Under the pieces are notes generated by a model. It was not told the origin of the DNA and ran no database searches. It saw only the letters and a program-made list of their open reading frames with translations. DNA of 64,000 bases from Verrucomicrobiaceae bacterium (GTDB taxonomy: Bacteria > Verrucomicrobiota > Verrucomicrobiia > Verrucomicrobiales > Verrucomicrobiaceae): positions 114,268 to 178,267 of the forward strand of contig CANNQP010000004.1 of the NCBI GenBank assembly GCA_947507875.1, in the 5' to 3' direction. Positions 18,269-25,945 of this stretch are shown piece after piece (the stretch's first letter is position 1; every line of letters begins with the position of its first letter). A program made the translations under genes and the position numbers.

Positions 18269-19627
18269 TCAGTGCAAAGTGTGTGCCTCGCCTTCCATGT
18301 GCGCTGAATTCGCTGCCACACAGGGCAGCATGATGGCGTCCTTCATGCCATGCAGGATCTTTTTGTCGGCAGGACATACCGTGGCTAGCACGCCGGCAAG
18401 ATGCACCTGCTCCGTTCCCTGGGGAATGAAGTAGTACGGGCAAAGTCGCACACGGGCCTTCATGGGAACCGCTTCCTGCCGGGCATCATCCCAGCGCGTG
18501 TGGACGACAATGCGGCCTTTGTGAAAGCGCTGAAGCAGATAAGGATTCTGTGGGTAAGCCGCCAGGGCTTCATCCAGAGCCCGCGACCACTCTTCCTGCG
18601 ACAGATCATGCCCAATGGACACGCTGCGCGAGCCCCAGCCGATCTCGGAAAAGCCGCTGACCTTCAGGACCAGTTCGCGCTGCTTGCTGCCGAATCGTCG
18701 CACCTCCTCCCATCCATGCGTCTCCAGCCCAGGCAGCACCGCAGTGGGTGGAAGCGGCGCAGGATCGACCACCCAGCCCTGCGGAATGATCCGATGCAGC
18801 AAGTGCAGGTCCTCAGGCCTGAGCTGCTGCTGCCACCAGAACTGCAACTGCGGACAGTGAAAGAGAACCAACCACAGCTTTTCCTCCAAGTAAGCTTTGA
18901 GCGGTGGAGTGAAGTGCAAATCCCCCTGCTCTGCCATGCGCAGCATTTCCAGGGAAAGATCCACTTGGTCGAGGTCAAAAAGCTCAAAGAAACGATACAG
19001 GCTAGTCCCATGCAATTCATGGGGCGTGAGATTCCAGGGATTCATCACCGAGCGCGGGTAGGCGCTGCTGGCTCGGTCATTCAGACGACCAACCAGCCAT
19101 TCCATCTCCGGCTGATAGTCGCCCGACTCCCGCGAGACCAAAATATCCTCTTGAGGGAAAGCGGACGCAAAACCGTCGATCATGCCTTCGCGGCCCCCGA
19201 TCACCGCCTGGCCGAGATCCGCGTAGGTCTCGTTCAGCCAGGCCGTCAGGCCGATGCCGCCGGGCAGCGAGTCGATCTCCGCCAAAGTGAATCCTTCTTC
19301 CGTGAGCACGAGGTCAGGCCGCAACACTCCAGGTAAGTCGTCCCGCCACCGAGACTGACGGCCGAGCTTCACCACGCGCTCGGATTTGCCCTGATCCATG
19401 AGCACGGCGATCCAGGCGAGCTCAGGCTGCGCGAGGCTAGCGTGGTAAAGTCGATCACAGGCACGCTGAAAAGCACGCAAAGCAGGCCCCAGTGCCTCCA
19501 GCGTCGCGATCATGTCCGCACTCAAAGGAAAGGCATCGGGCGAGAGCAGCCATTCTTTGTCCCGAAACATGCCCTGGGCAGGCATGGACTGGCGAAGGTG
19601 AGCGATACGGTCAGCAGGCGTGGACAT
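18269..19627 (-). CDS. Conserved hypothetical protein with ATP-grasp-like features
   Basis: This 452-residue protein starts at ATG 19627, four bases after the zinc-ribbon gene's stop. I do not recognise a named family. Visible features suggest an ATP-grasp or glutathionylspermidine-synthase-like fold: RPDLVLTEEGFTLAEIDSLPGGIGLTAWLN near residue 120, the Lys-bearing strand RELVLKVSGFSEIGWGSRSV near 335, and PYLLQRFHKGRIVVHTRW then KARVRLCPYYFI near 385-420. It ends in GVLATVCPADKKILHGMKDAIMLPC. It would be a cytoplasmic ligase if the fold call is right. An in-frame upstream extension to 19768 overlaps the previous gene and is unlikely. Confidence 0.6.
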   Translation of the reverse strand: MSTPADRIAHLRQSMPAQGMFRDKEWLLSPDAFPLSADMIATLEALGPALRAFQRACDRLYHASLAQPELAWIAVLMDQGKSERVVKLGRQSRWRDDLPGVLRPDLVLTEEGFTLAEIDSLPGGIGLTAWLNETYADLGQAVIGGREGMIDGFASAFPQEDILVSRESGDYQPEMEWLVGRLNDRASSAYPRSVMNPWNLTPHELHGTSLYRFFELFDLDQVDLSLEMLRMAEQGDLHFTPPLKAYLEEKLWLVLFHCPQLQFWWQQQLRPEDLHLLHRIIPQGWVVDPAPLPPTAVLPGLETHGWEEVRRFGSKQRELVLKVSGFSEIGWGSRSVSIGHDLSQEEWSRALDEALAAYPQNPYLLQRFHKGRIVVHTRWDDARQEAVPMKARVRLCPYYFIPQGTEQVHLAGVLATVCPADKKILHGMKDAIMLPCVAANSAHMEGEAHTLH

Positions 19628-19631
19628 GGGA

Positions 19632-19871
19632 TCAAATCGGGCGCAGGGCGCCGCGCTGGTTGCGACTGCCGCAGGAGGGACAGGTGCTGACCGTGCCATG
19701 CTCCGTAGGCGTGTAGGTGCAGCTGCAAAGGCGGCACTGGATGGCGATCCGCCGGCGGCGAACCTCACGACGACGTTCTTGCCAAAGGGTCCAGGTCCAC
19801 AGGGCTACCACCAAGGTAACGCCGATCAGCATGACCAAGACGATGAGAGAGCTGAGGTGAAGTCGGATCAT
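19632..19871 (-). CDS. Small membrane-anchored zinc-ribbon protein
   Basis: The protein is 79 residues. It has one N-terminal hydrophobic segment (about 5-27, LSSLIVLVMLIGVTLVVALWTW), a basic stretch (QERRREVRRRRIAIQC), and a zinc ribbon with CRLCSCTYTP and CPSCGSRNQRG. It is therefore probably anchored in the inner membrane with the ribbon in the cytoplasm. Its start overlaps the preceding stop (ATGA, 19868-19871) and the next gene begins 4 bases after its stop, so it is inside the ExbB-ExbD operon. No named family recognised. Confidence 0.7.
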   Translation of the reverse strand: MIRLHLSSLIVLVMLIGVTLVVALWTWTLWQERRREVRRRRIAIQCRLCSCTYTPTEHGTVSTCPSCGSRNQRGALRPI

Positions 19872-20620
19872 GGCGCGTTCGCTTTTTCGACCTGCCAGCC
19901 AAAGGTAACCTCGACCCATTCGAGTTCGGCATCGCCCTTCTCCAAAGGCTGAAAGCGTGAGGAAAGAAGGGCCGCGTGGAGCCGAGCCGTGACCTGAGGA
20001 TCTTCTGAACTGCCCAACGCCAGCACAAGCTGTGGGCGTCCCATGGCATCTAGCCCGACACGGAACCTGACCCGCTCTGGATCAAGCAAGGGAATGCCCG
20101 CAAGATCACCCGAGCGGAGCACAGGCCTGCCAGAAACCTGCATGAGCAGTCGTGCCACGGAGCGTGAGCCCACAGGGGTCGGCAGAGCAGCTCGTGGCAA
20201 TGGCGGCAACACATCCTCCACCCGGACCACCCCCAAAGGAACACTCACCTGGCTAGGCGTGGTGGGGTCTTCCGCACGCAGGGTTGCCTGAAAACCAAGG
20301 TTACCTGGACGGAAAGCTGGCAACAAAACGGAGGGAACCTCACTCGCTGCCATGGACTCACTCGGCAGCAAGGCGAAGCTGCGATCCATCGCACGATGAA
20401 TGAGGGCGCGCTCTGCAGGCACCTCAGGGTTGAGTAGAATCATCTGCTGAGGTCTCGCGACAAAAGTCGGTGTCTCGGGTGTGACGATGCGGAACAAGAT
20501 GAACAACGAAGCCAAGCCGAGCAGCGTGATCATCACAAAACCACCCAGCCAAAGAGAAGACACATCATGGCGCCGCCAGTCAAAGATCAGCGGAGATTCC
20601 GAGGCGGGCCGGTGCTTCAT
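19868..20620 (-). CDS. TonB-like membrane-anchored protein
   Basis: The protein is 250 residues. It has a short cytoplasmic start, one transmembrane helix at about 28-48 (GGFVMITLLGLASLFILF), a long Pro-rich periplasmic part, and a C-terminal domain at about 165-245 whose pattern resembles the TonB C-terminus (RFRVGLDAMGRPQLVLALGSSEDPQVTARLHAALLSSRFQPLEKGD...WVEVTFGW). It follows exbD with a 4-base overlap and so fills the TonB position of an ExbB-ExbD-TonB set. Typical TonB features such as an N-terminal Ser-His motif and a Pro-Glu/Pro-Lys repeat are not obvious, so the assignment rests on position and C-terminal pattern. Confidence 0.55.
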   Translation of the reverse strand: MKHRPASESPLIFDWRRHDVSSLWLGGFVMITLLGLASLFILFRIVTPETPTFVARPQQMILLNPEVPAERALIHRAMDRSFALLPSESMAASEVPSVLLPAFRPGNLGFQATLRAEDPTTPSQVSVPLGVVRVEDVLPPLPRAALPTPVGSRSVARLLMQVSGRPVLRSGDLAGIPLLDPERVRFRVGLDAMGRPQLVLALGSSEDPQVTARLHAALLSSRFQPLEKGDAELEWVEVTFGWQVEKANAP

Positions 20621-21039
20621 CGGGCGCTAGCAGGTTTTTCCGGAGGCGGAGTGGTGGACAGGGCGACTTCGTAGCCTAACTCCATGGCTAGGCTGCCGAC
20701 CTCAGCAAAACGTCCTGCCGGTGCCTGGCGGTCGGTGTGCAGAAGCAGCATGCGCTCACCACTGCGCCCTTGCTGTAACTCAGTGCGCAATTGCTCCCAG
20801 GTGACTTTTTTACCATCAAAATACATCGGCGTACCGTCCCCGCCGGCCAGGGTGACGATATGAGCCCGATCAAAGCCTGTCAGACGACTGCTCGACCGGG
20901 GTTTTTCCACCTTGATCCCGGACTGCTCCACAAAGCCGCTGCTGAAGAGAAAACAGACCAACAACAGCAGGATGGCATTCAACAGAGGAGTGACGTAGAT
21001 CCAGGGGCTCTGCCTGGGCAGATGACTCTCAAGCTTCAT
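20617..21039 (-). CDS. exbD: ExbD/TolR-family biopolymer transport protein lacking the membrane Asp
   Basis: This 140-residue protein has the ExbD layout: a short N-terminus, one transmembrane helix (about 14-36), and a periplasmic domain with YFDGKKVTWEQLRTELQQ and the LLLHTDRQAPAGRFAEV region. In E. coli ExbD and TolR the helix begins with VTPFIDVML or a close variant, where the Asp is needed for proton use. Here it reads VTPLLNAIL, so that Asp is Asn21. Either it cannot couple to protons in the usual way or another residue replaces it. It starts 18 bases after the ExbB-like gene. Confidence 0.85.
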   Translation of the reverse strand: MKLESHLPRQSPWIYVTPLLNAILLLLVCFLFSSGFVEQSGIKVEKPRSSSRLTGFDRAHIVTLAGGDGTPMYFDGKKVTWEQLRTELQQGRSGERMLLLHTDRQAPAGRFAEVGSLAMELGYEVALSTTPPPEKPASAR

Positions 21040-21057
21040 GAGGCGGAACGGATAGGA

Positions 21058-21747
21058 TCACGGCTGCACCTTCCTGGAGCGCGCCTTAGTCGCAGGAGCA
21101 TCTTCGAGGGGTTGACGGAACTCGACGATGTTATTGGCAGCACGGGAATCTTCGATAAGGTTGACAATCTCCACCCCAGCACGCTCCATGTCATGCATGA
21201 TGGAACGGGCTCTTGCGCTAAGAAAGGCATAAAACAAGTAAGCCGGAATCGCCACCACAAGGCCCAGAGCTGAGGTAATCAGGCTCTGGTAAACGCCCCG
21301 GGCCACCTCAGCAGGTGTCGTGAAGCCATTCGTGCTCGAAAGATTGGTAAAGCTATCCAGCAACCCGATGACCGTACCCAAAAGACCAATCAGCGGCCCT
21401 GCGTGGGCGATGGCATTCAAAATCGGCAAATAACGCTCCAGACGAGGCACCTCGAGCTGGCCTGCCTCTTGAACAATCTCCTTCAATTGTTCACGTGATG
21501 CATGCTGGCGCAGGATGGCGGCATGGATCACACGCCCAGCCGGAACACGCGTCGCCACACATTCCTGGAGAGCTTCTGCAAAATGACGCCGGCGGATCAG
21601 AGCTGCAAGACCTGCGAGAAACTCGCCAACATTCATGCTCGCCCGATGGTAGTAGGCCAGCCTCTCGAAAAAGATCGCCAGGGAAAACGCAAGGCACGCC
21701 ATCAGCAGCCAGACCAAGGGGCCGCCTTTGGAGATGAGTTCGGTCAT
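21058..21747 (-). CDS. exbB: ExbB/TolQ/MotA-family proton channel protein
   Basis: The 229-residue protein has three transmembrane segments in the ExbB arrangement: an N-terminal helix (GGPLVWLLMACLAFSLAIFF), a cytoplasmic stretch, and the paired helices containing LPILNAIAHAGPLIGLLGTVIGLLDSF and GVYQSLITSALGLVVAIPAYLFYAF. These match the MotA/TolQ/ExbB channel motif. It should form the pentameric stator with the adjacent ExbD-like protein in the inner membrane and power a TonB-like partner. The start is ATG 21747; a longer frame to 21822 lacks family support. It appears to be the first gene of the minus-strand operon running to 18269. Confidence 0.92.
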   Translation of the reverse strand: MTELISKGGPLVWLLMACLAFSLAIFFERLAYYHRASMNVGEFLAGLAALIRRRHFAEALQECVATRVPAGRVIHAAILRQHASREQLKEIVQEAGQLEVPRLERYLPILNAIAHAGPLIGLLGTVIGLLDSFTNLSSTNGFTTPAEVARGVYQSLITSALGLVVAIPAYLFYAFLSARARSIMHDMERAGVEIVNLIEDSRAANNIVEFRQPLEDAPATKARSRKVQP

Positions 21748-21895
21748 AATCTGCGAAAAATGGGATGGAAAATCAGATGGCAAAGCCGCAAAGCGCCCGC
21801 CGTAGCCCCTAGCCAAGAGCATGAGGGATGCCTCTTGATTAAAATTCCAAGAAACGCCACAAGTCTAGCCCTCATCTTACACGGAGCCAAACATT

Positions 21896-22324
21896 TTGCA
21901 CCCGACTGTCTCCAGCGTCCCTGAACGAGCTCGCGTCCTTCTCGTGGAGGAAAGCCTGCCCTACCGACGCGTGATCCGAGAGGCGCTCACTAGCTTTCGC
22001 GTCTGTGAGGTCGATGACTGTCCAGTGGCTGAGCGTGCTTTTGAGATGGCATTACACCGCCCGTATCAGCTGCTGATCCTGGCCGTCTCCCTGCCTGACA
22101 TGAGCGGCGTCATGCTTGATCGCCTCATCGCCCGTGCCTACCCACTGGCCCATCCAGGCAGCCACACCGCCCCACCCGTGATTTTTTTGACCCAAAACGA
22201 ACACAGCAGTGAACTTGCGCCAGACCAACGCAATGCTCGCCGCCGTGGCAACGTTACCTATCCACCTAGGCTAGACGTCTTGCTGCCGCTAACCGCAGGC
22301 CTGCTACCCAAACGTCTTCCCTAA
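21896..22324 (+). CDS. Pseudo-receiver (response-regulator-like) protein
   Basis: The protein is 142 residues from a TTG start at 21896 (no earlier ATG fits). Residues 13-140 follow a CheY-type receiver: RVLLVEESLPYRRVIREAL, then YQLLILAVSLPDMSGVMLDRLIA, then VIFLTQNEHSSELAP. The phosphoacceptor Asp expected in LLLDxxMPDMSG is Ala63 (ILAVSLPDMSG), the acidic pair at the top is Glu18-Glu19, and the conserved Lys region reads LTQNE. So it is likely not phosphorylated by histidine kinases in the usual way. No kinase or output domain is adjacent. It may act as a fixed-state protein-interaction module. Confidence 0.65.
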   Translation: MHPTVSSVPERARVLLVEESLPYRRVIREALTSFRVCEVDDCPVAERAFEMALHRPYQLLILAVSLPDMSGVMLDRLIARAYPLAHPGSHTAPPVIFLTQNEHSSELAPDQRNARRRGNVTYPPRLDVLLPLTAGLLPKRLP

Positions 22325-22345
22325 AGCCCCGTCGCCCGCCTTCCT

Positions 22346-23005
22346 GTGTTCCCTGATAGCTCCGCATCTCACCCTGCCGTCAAAATCTGCGGCATTACCC
22401 AGCGTCAGCAAGCGCATGACATCGTGGCCCTTGGTGCCGATGCCCTAGGGATCAATTTTTGGCCCAAGTCCAAGCGCTACCTTCCGCTCGACCAGACTCA
22501 CTGGCTGCCTGAACTGCATGGCAGCACGACGCTGGTCGCCGTGCTGGTGAACGCCGATGACCGCACACTGGACACCCTGCTGACCGAAGGCCTCGTCCAC
22601 ATCCTGCAACTCCATGGAGACGAGACCCCTTCCCAGGTCGCCTTGCTGCAGGAACGCGGTGCCCAGGTGATCAAAGCCCTTGCCGTAAGAGACCGCGCTT
22701 CCCTCAAACAAATCGGTGACTACCCATGCGAAACCATTCTGCTGGATGCCTACAACCCTGGGCTTTATGGCGGCACGGGGGAAACCTTTCCCTGGGAGCT
22801 GGCTAGGCTTGCCCAAGACCTTTTCCCCGACAAGCGCTTCATCCTATCGGGCGGACTGACCCCTGGCAACGTCCGCGAAGCGATTGAAGCGACTCAGCCC
22901 GCCGCTGTCGATGTGGCCAGTGGTGTCGAGTCAGCCCCAGGCATCAAGAATCTGCAACTTGTCAGCGCTTTCATCGAACAGGTTCGCTGCGCCAGCCTGA
23001 GCTAA
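22346..23005 (+). CDS. trpF: Phosphoribosylanthranilate isomerase
   Basis: This 219-residue TIM-barrel enzyme isomerises N-(5'-phosphoribosyl)anthranilate to the enol form in tryptophan biosynthesis. Marks are VKICGIT at the N-terminus, LGINFWPKSKRYL, LQLHGDETPSQV, ILLDAYNPGLYGGTGETFPWEL, and LSGGLTPGNVREAI with the phosphate-binding glycines. The start is GTG 22346. It is a stand-alone trpF with no other trp gene in the window. Confidence 0.95.
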   Translation: MFPDSSASHPAVKICGITQRQQAHDIVALGADALGINFWPKSKRYLPLDQTHWLPELHGSTTLVAVLVNADDRTLDTLLTEGLVHILQLHGDETPSQVALLQERGAQVIKALAVRDRASLKQIGDYPCETILLDAYNPGLYGGTGETFPWELARLAQDLFPDKRFILSGGLTPGNVREAIEATQPAAVDVASGVESAPGIKNLQLVSAFIEQVRCASLS

Positions 23006-23029
23006 ACCTTTCTCTGCGAGGATCTCTCC

Positions 23030-23629
23030 ATGTCCCTTCCTCCCCTGGCGCAAGTCTCTGCCCTCCTCCGTCATCGACGCTCCATCAAGCCCGCCGACTT
23101 AGATCCCCACCGCGTGGTTGAGACCGAGCTACTCACTCAAGTCCTCGAAGATGCCACCTGGGCCCCCAATCATGGCCTAACTGAACCTTGGTTGTTTCAT
23201 GTCTTTCAGGGGGCAGCGCGCCATGAACTGGCGGAAAAACTCCAGCAAGCCTATCGAGACACCACCCCTGCCACCGAATTTCGCGAAGACAAGCTAGCGA
23301 AAATGGGACAAAGCCCACGACAAGCCCCAGTCGTCATCGCCGCAGTCATGAAAAGGCATGGAGCGGGCGGCAAAATCCCCGAGATTGAAGAAATCGAAGC
23401 CGTCGCCTCCGCCCTACAAAACCTGCAAATCAGCGCAACCGCTGCCGGCCTCGCGGGCTACTGGTCCTCTCCCGCCGTTGTCGATGCACCGGAGTTCAAA
23501 CGTTGGCTAGGCCTAGACAAGGCGGACCGCTGCGTTGGCCTAATCTACCTCGGCTGGCCCAAAGCCGACCTCTCCTGGCCTCGCAGCATCCGCCGCCCCC
23601 TTGCCGAAAAAGTCATCTGGCATTCTTGA
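23030..23629 (+). CDS. Nitroreductase family protein (YdjA-like)
   Basis: This 199-residue protein is an FMN-dependent oxidoreductase of the nitroreductase superfamily. Visible marks are the N-terminal LLRHRRSIKPADL (FMN phosphate contact), EDATWAPNHGLTEPWLFHVF, and the C-terminal AGYWSSPAVVDAPEFKRWLGL...CVGLIYLGWPK. The substrate is unknown; YdjA-type members are short nitroreductases that form dimers. It lies 24 bases after trpF, and its 3' end overlaps by 17 bases the convergent RmlD-like gene. Confidence 0.9.
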   Translation: MSLPPLAQVSALLRHRRSIKPADLDPHRVVETELLTQVLEDATWAPNHGLTEPWLFHVFQGAARHELAEKLQQAYRDTTPATEFREDKLAKMGQSPRQAPVVIAAVMKRHGAGGKIPEIEEIEAVASALQNLQISATAAGLAGYWSSPAVVDAPEFKRWLGLDKADRCVGLIYLGWPKADLSWPRSIRRPLAEKVIWHS

Positions 23630-24506
23630 GCAAAACCACGCCCTGCACCCAGGCCTGCAGCGCACTTTGCCAAGACCGAATGGGGGCGCCGATCCAATGC
23701 GAAAGTCGGTCATTAGCCATGACGGTGTAGCGCGGACGTTGGGCCGTGAAACCAGTGAAATCATCCAGTCGATTTCCCTCAACAGATACAGCTTGTGACA
23801 AAAGGCCTGCTTGCCAGGCTTGGTCACAAACTTCTTGGGCGTACGTTTGCCAAGTGGCTCGACCACTGTTGCACAGATGCAGGATTTTTTCGTCCCAAGC
23901 CTCCCTCAGCCACAGCTGCTCTAACCATTGAGCAATGTCATGCATACTCGTTGGCACACTCCATTTGTCGCCGATGCCAGCGACGGGTTGGCCTGCCTGG
24001 GCTTGACGCAGAATTTGATCGGGAAAAGTTCCTGCCGTGCCGAAGAGCCATGAAACCCGAGCCACCAGAGCACGAGAGCAGGCCTCCAAGACGGCAATCT
24101 CTGCCTCTCTTTTCGTTCGCCCATAATGGCAGACCGGTTCAGCGATACAGTTTTCGGTGAGAGCGATGTCTTGCTGCCCTCCAAAAACGTAATCAGTGCT
24201 GATGTAGATCATGGGAATACCGCGCGCCTCACAATGAAGTGCAAGCTGGTGACTCGACTCGGTGTTCACTCGGCTGGCGAGTTCTGGCTGACGCTCGCAG
24301 GCATCAGGGCTGCCCATGGCAGCAGCATGGATGAGCAAATCGAAATCGAGACGACGCAAAAAAGCAGAGACCTCAGCTGGCCGAGAAAGATCGAGCTCGG
24401 CTCGTGGCGGCATCAAAAGCGTATGTCGAGCGCGGTAGTGTTGGCACAGCGTGCCTCCGAGCCGTCCAGTTGTGCCGGTGATTAGTATTTTTCTTCCCTC
24501 AACCAT
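23613..24506 (-). CDS. dTDP-4-dehydrorhamnose reductase-like (RmlD) NAD(P)-dependent reductase
   Basis: This 297-residue Rossmann protein has ILITGTTGRLGGTL at the N-terminus, LLIHAAAMGSPDACERQPELASRVNTE, the ISTDYVFGG signature of RmlD, and the catalytic Tyr-x-x-x-Lys in CHYGRTKREAE. It reduces a keto-sugar nucleotide or a similar substrate. No other rhamnose gene is adjacent, so it may have another sugar or keto substrate. ATG 24506 was preferred; further upstream Mets would give a long extension without homology. It converges on and overlaps the nitroreductase gene. Confidence 0.82.
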   Translation of the reverse strand: MVEGRKILITGTTGRLGGTLCQHYRARHTLLMPPRAELDLSRPAEVSAFLRRLDFDLLIHAAAMGSPDACERQPELASRVNTESSHQLALHCEARGIPMIYISTDYVFGGQQDIALTENCIAEPVCHYGRTKREAEIAVLEACSRALVARVSWLFGTAGTFPDQILRQAQAGQPVAGIGDKWSVPTSMHDIAQWLEQLWLREAWDEKILHLCNSGRATWQTYAQEVCDQAWQAGLLSQAVSVEGNRLDDFTGFTAQRPRYTVMANDRLSHWIGAPIRSWQSALQAWVQGVVLLKNAR

Positions 24507-24626
24507 AACACCGTTGACTTGTCGATGGCTCCATCGCTTGCAATCCCTTTCCACGCATTCATCATGCATCACAGGCCGATGTGCAATGCCTCAAGGAGAC
24601 CGTGAATCCAAGCACCCAACTCATCC

Positions 24627-25880
24627 ATGACCCAGCCATCCATCGCCATCATCGGCGCCGGTCTCGCCGGCCTAGCCTGCGCGCGACATTTGGCTCGTGC
24701 AGGGCTTGCGTTCCGGATCTTTGAGGCGGGAGATGCCGTCGGCGGAAGGTTGCGCTCGGATCGAGTGGATGGTTTCACGCTGGATCGTGGCTTTCAGGTT
24801 TTGCTCACGGCCTACCCAGAAGCAAAACAGCTGCTGGATTTCGACGGTCTGAATTTGCGACCACTCTACCGAGGTGCAGATGTTTTTTTCCAAGGCAAGC
24901 GCCACCTGCTCGCCGATCCCTTTCATCACCCCATCGATGCTCTGAAGAGCCTGCCTGATGGGCTAATTCCTTGGATGGACAAGTGGCAAATGCTAATGCT
25001 CTGCAAGGAGGCTTCTGGCATCCGGTCCGTAGAGCGCCGCCTGCCAGAAATGGAGACCGAAGATTACCTGAAGGACTTTGGATTCAGCCATGAGGCGATC
25101 GACCGCTTCTTTCGTCCATTTTTTGGCGGTGTGTTTCTGGAAAAAGACCTCCGGACTTCCGCGAGAATGTTCCTTTTCCTTTACTCCATGTTTCAAAAAG
25201 GCGGGGCGGCGATCCCGGCACATGGAATTCAGGCGATTCCAGAGCAGTTAGCCGTGGCGTTGCCACCTGAGAGTCTGCGTCTGAATAGCCCCGTGGCCGC
25301 GATCCAACCTGGCCATGTGACCCTCAAATCCGGCGAAATCGTGAAAGCGAGCCACATCATCCTGGCCGTGAGCGAGGAGGCCGCCTTTCACCTGCTACCT
25401 GAATCGGTAGGAGAGAAACCCAAGCCCCCTCGTGGCACAACCTGCCTCTACTTTGCCACGAGCGATCCACTCCCAGGTCGATCCATCTTATGCCTCGATG
25501 GAGAAAACCGAGGGCCGGTCAACAATGCTTGTGTGCTGACTCATGCGGCCCCGGAACGGGCTCCCCACGGACAGCATTTGATCAGCACAAGCATCATCGG
25601 CACCCCATCGAGTGCTGAGCTAGAGGAAGTCGTGCGAGAACAAATGGCACGCTGGTTTGGCCAAGCAGCAAGACGCTGGCGGCACCTGCGCACCTACCAG
25701 ATCCGCCATGCGCAACCCGAAGGCAGACAACTTCACCCGGGAAACGGTCCACTGCCTGCGATGATCACCCCCGGGCTCTACCGTTGTGGCGACTACGTGG
25801 AAGATGTCTCCATCAATGGTGCCCTCGTGAGCGGTCGCCGCGCGGCTGAAGCCGTTCTGAGCTCTTTAAGTCTGCATTGA
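24627..25880 (+). CDS. FAD-dependent amine-oxidase/protoporphyrinogen-oxidase-like protein
   Basis: The protein is 417 residues. Residues 5-35 form the dinucleotide-binding motif (IAIIGAGLAGLACARHLARAGLAFRIFEAGDAVGGRLRSD), followed by a typical amine-oxidase core (GFTLDRGFQVLLTAYPEA) and the C-terminal FAD contact GLYRCGDYVEDVSINGALVSGRRAAEAVL. It belongs to the flavin amine oxidase/desaturase superfamily. The substrate cannot be told; carotenoid-desaturase-like and squalene-associated homologues exist. No carotenoid genes are nearby. Confidence 0.88.
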   Translation: MTQPSIAIIGAGLAGLACARHLARAGLAFRIFEAGDAVGGRLRSDRVDGFTLDRGFQVLLTAYPEAKQLLDFDGLNLRPLYRGADVFFQGKRHLLADPFHHPIDALKSLPDGLIPWMDKWQMLMLCKEASGIRSVERRLPEMETEDYLKDFGFSHEAIDRFFRPFFGGVFLEKDLRTSARMFLFLYSMFQKGGAAIPAHGIQAIPEQLAVALPPESLRLNSPVAAIQPGHVTLKSGEIVKASHIILAVSEEAAFHLLPESVGEKPKPPRGTTCLYFATSDPLPGRSILCLDGENRGPVNNACVLTHAAPERAPHGQHLISTSIIGTPSSAELEEVVREQMARWFGQAARRWRHLRTYQIRHAQPEGRQLHPGNGPLPAMITPGLYRCGDYVEDVSINGALVSGRRAAEAVLSSLSLH

Positions 25881-25945
25881 CTTACGCCGGATCTTCCCCG
25901 GCTCGTGACCTTAGCCCTCGCTATCTCCCTCCTGAATCGCTGAAG

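Noticed and set aside
18401..19336. 311-residue + strand frame
   Set aside because: Antisense to the ATP-grasp-like gene; no domain recognised, while the minus strand has an operon-consistent start and spacing.
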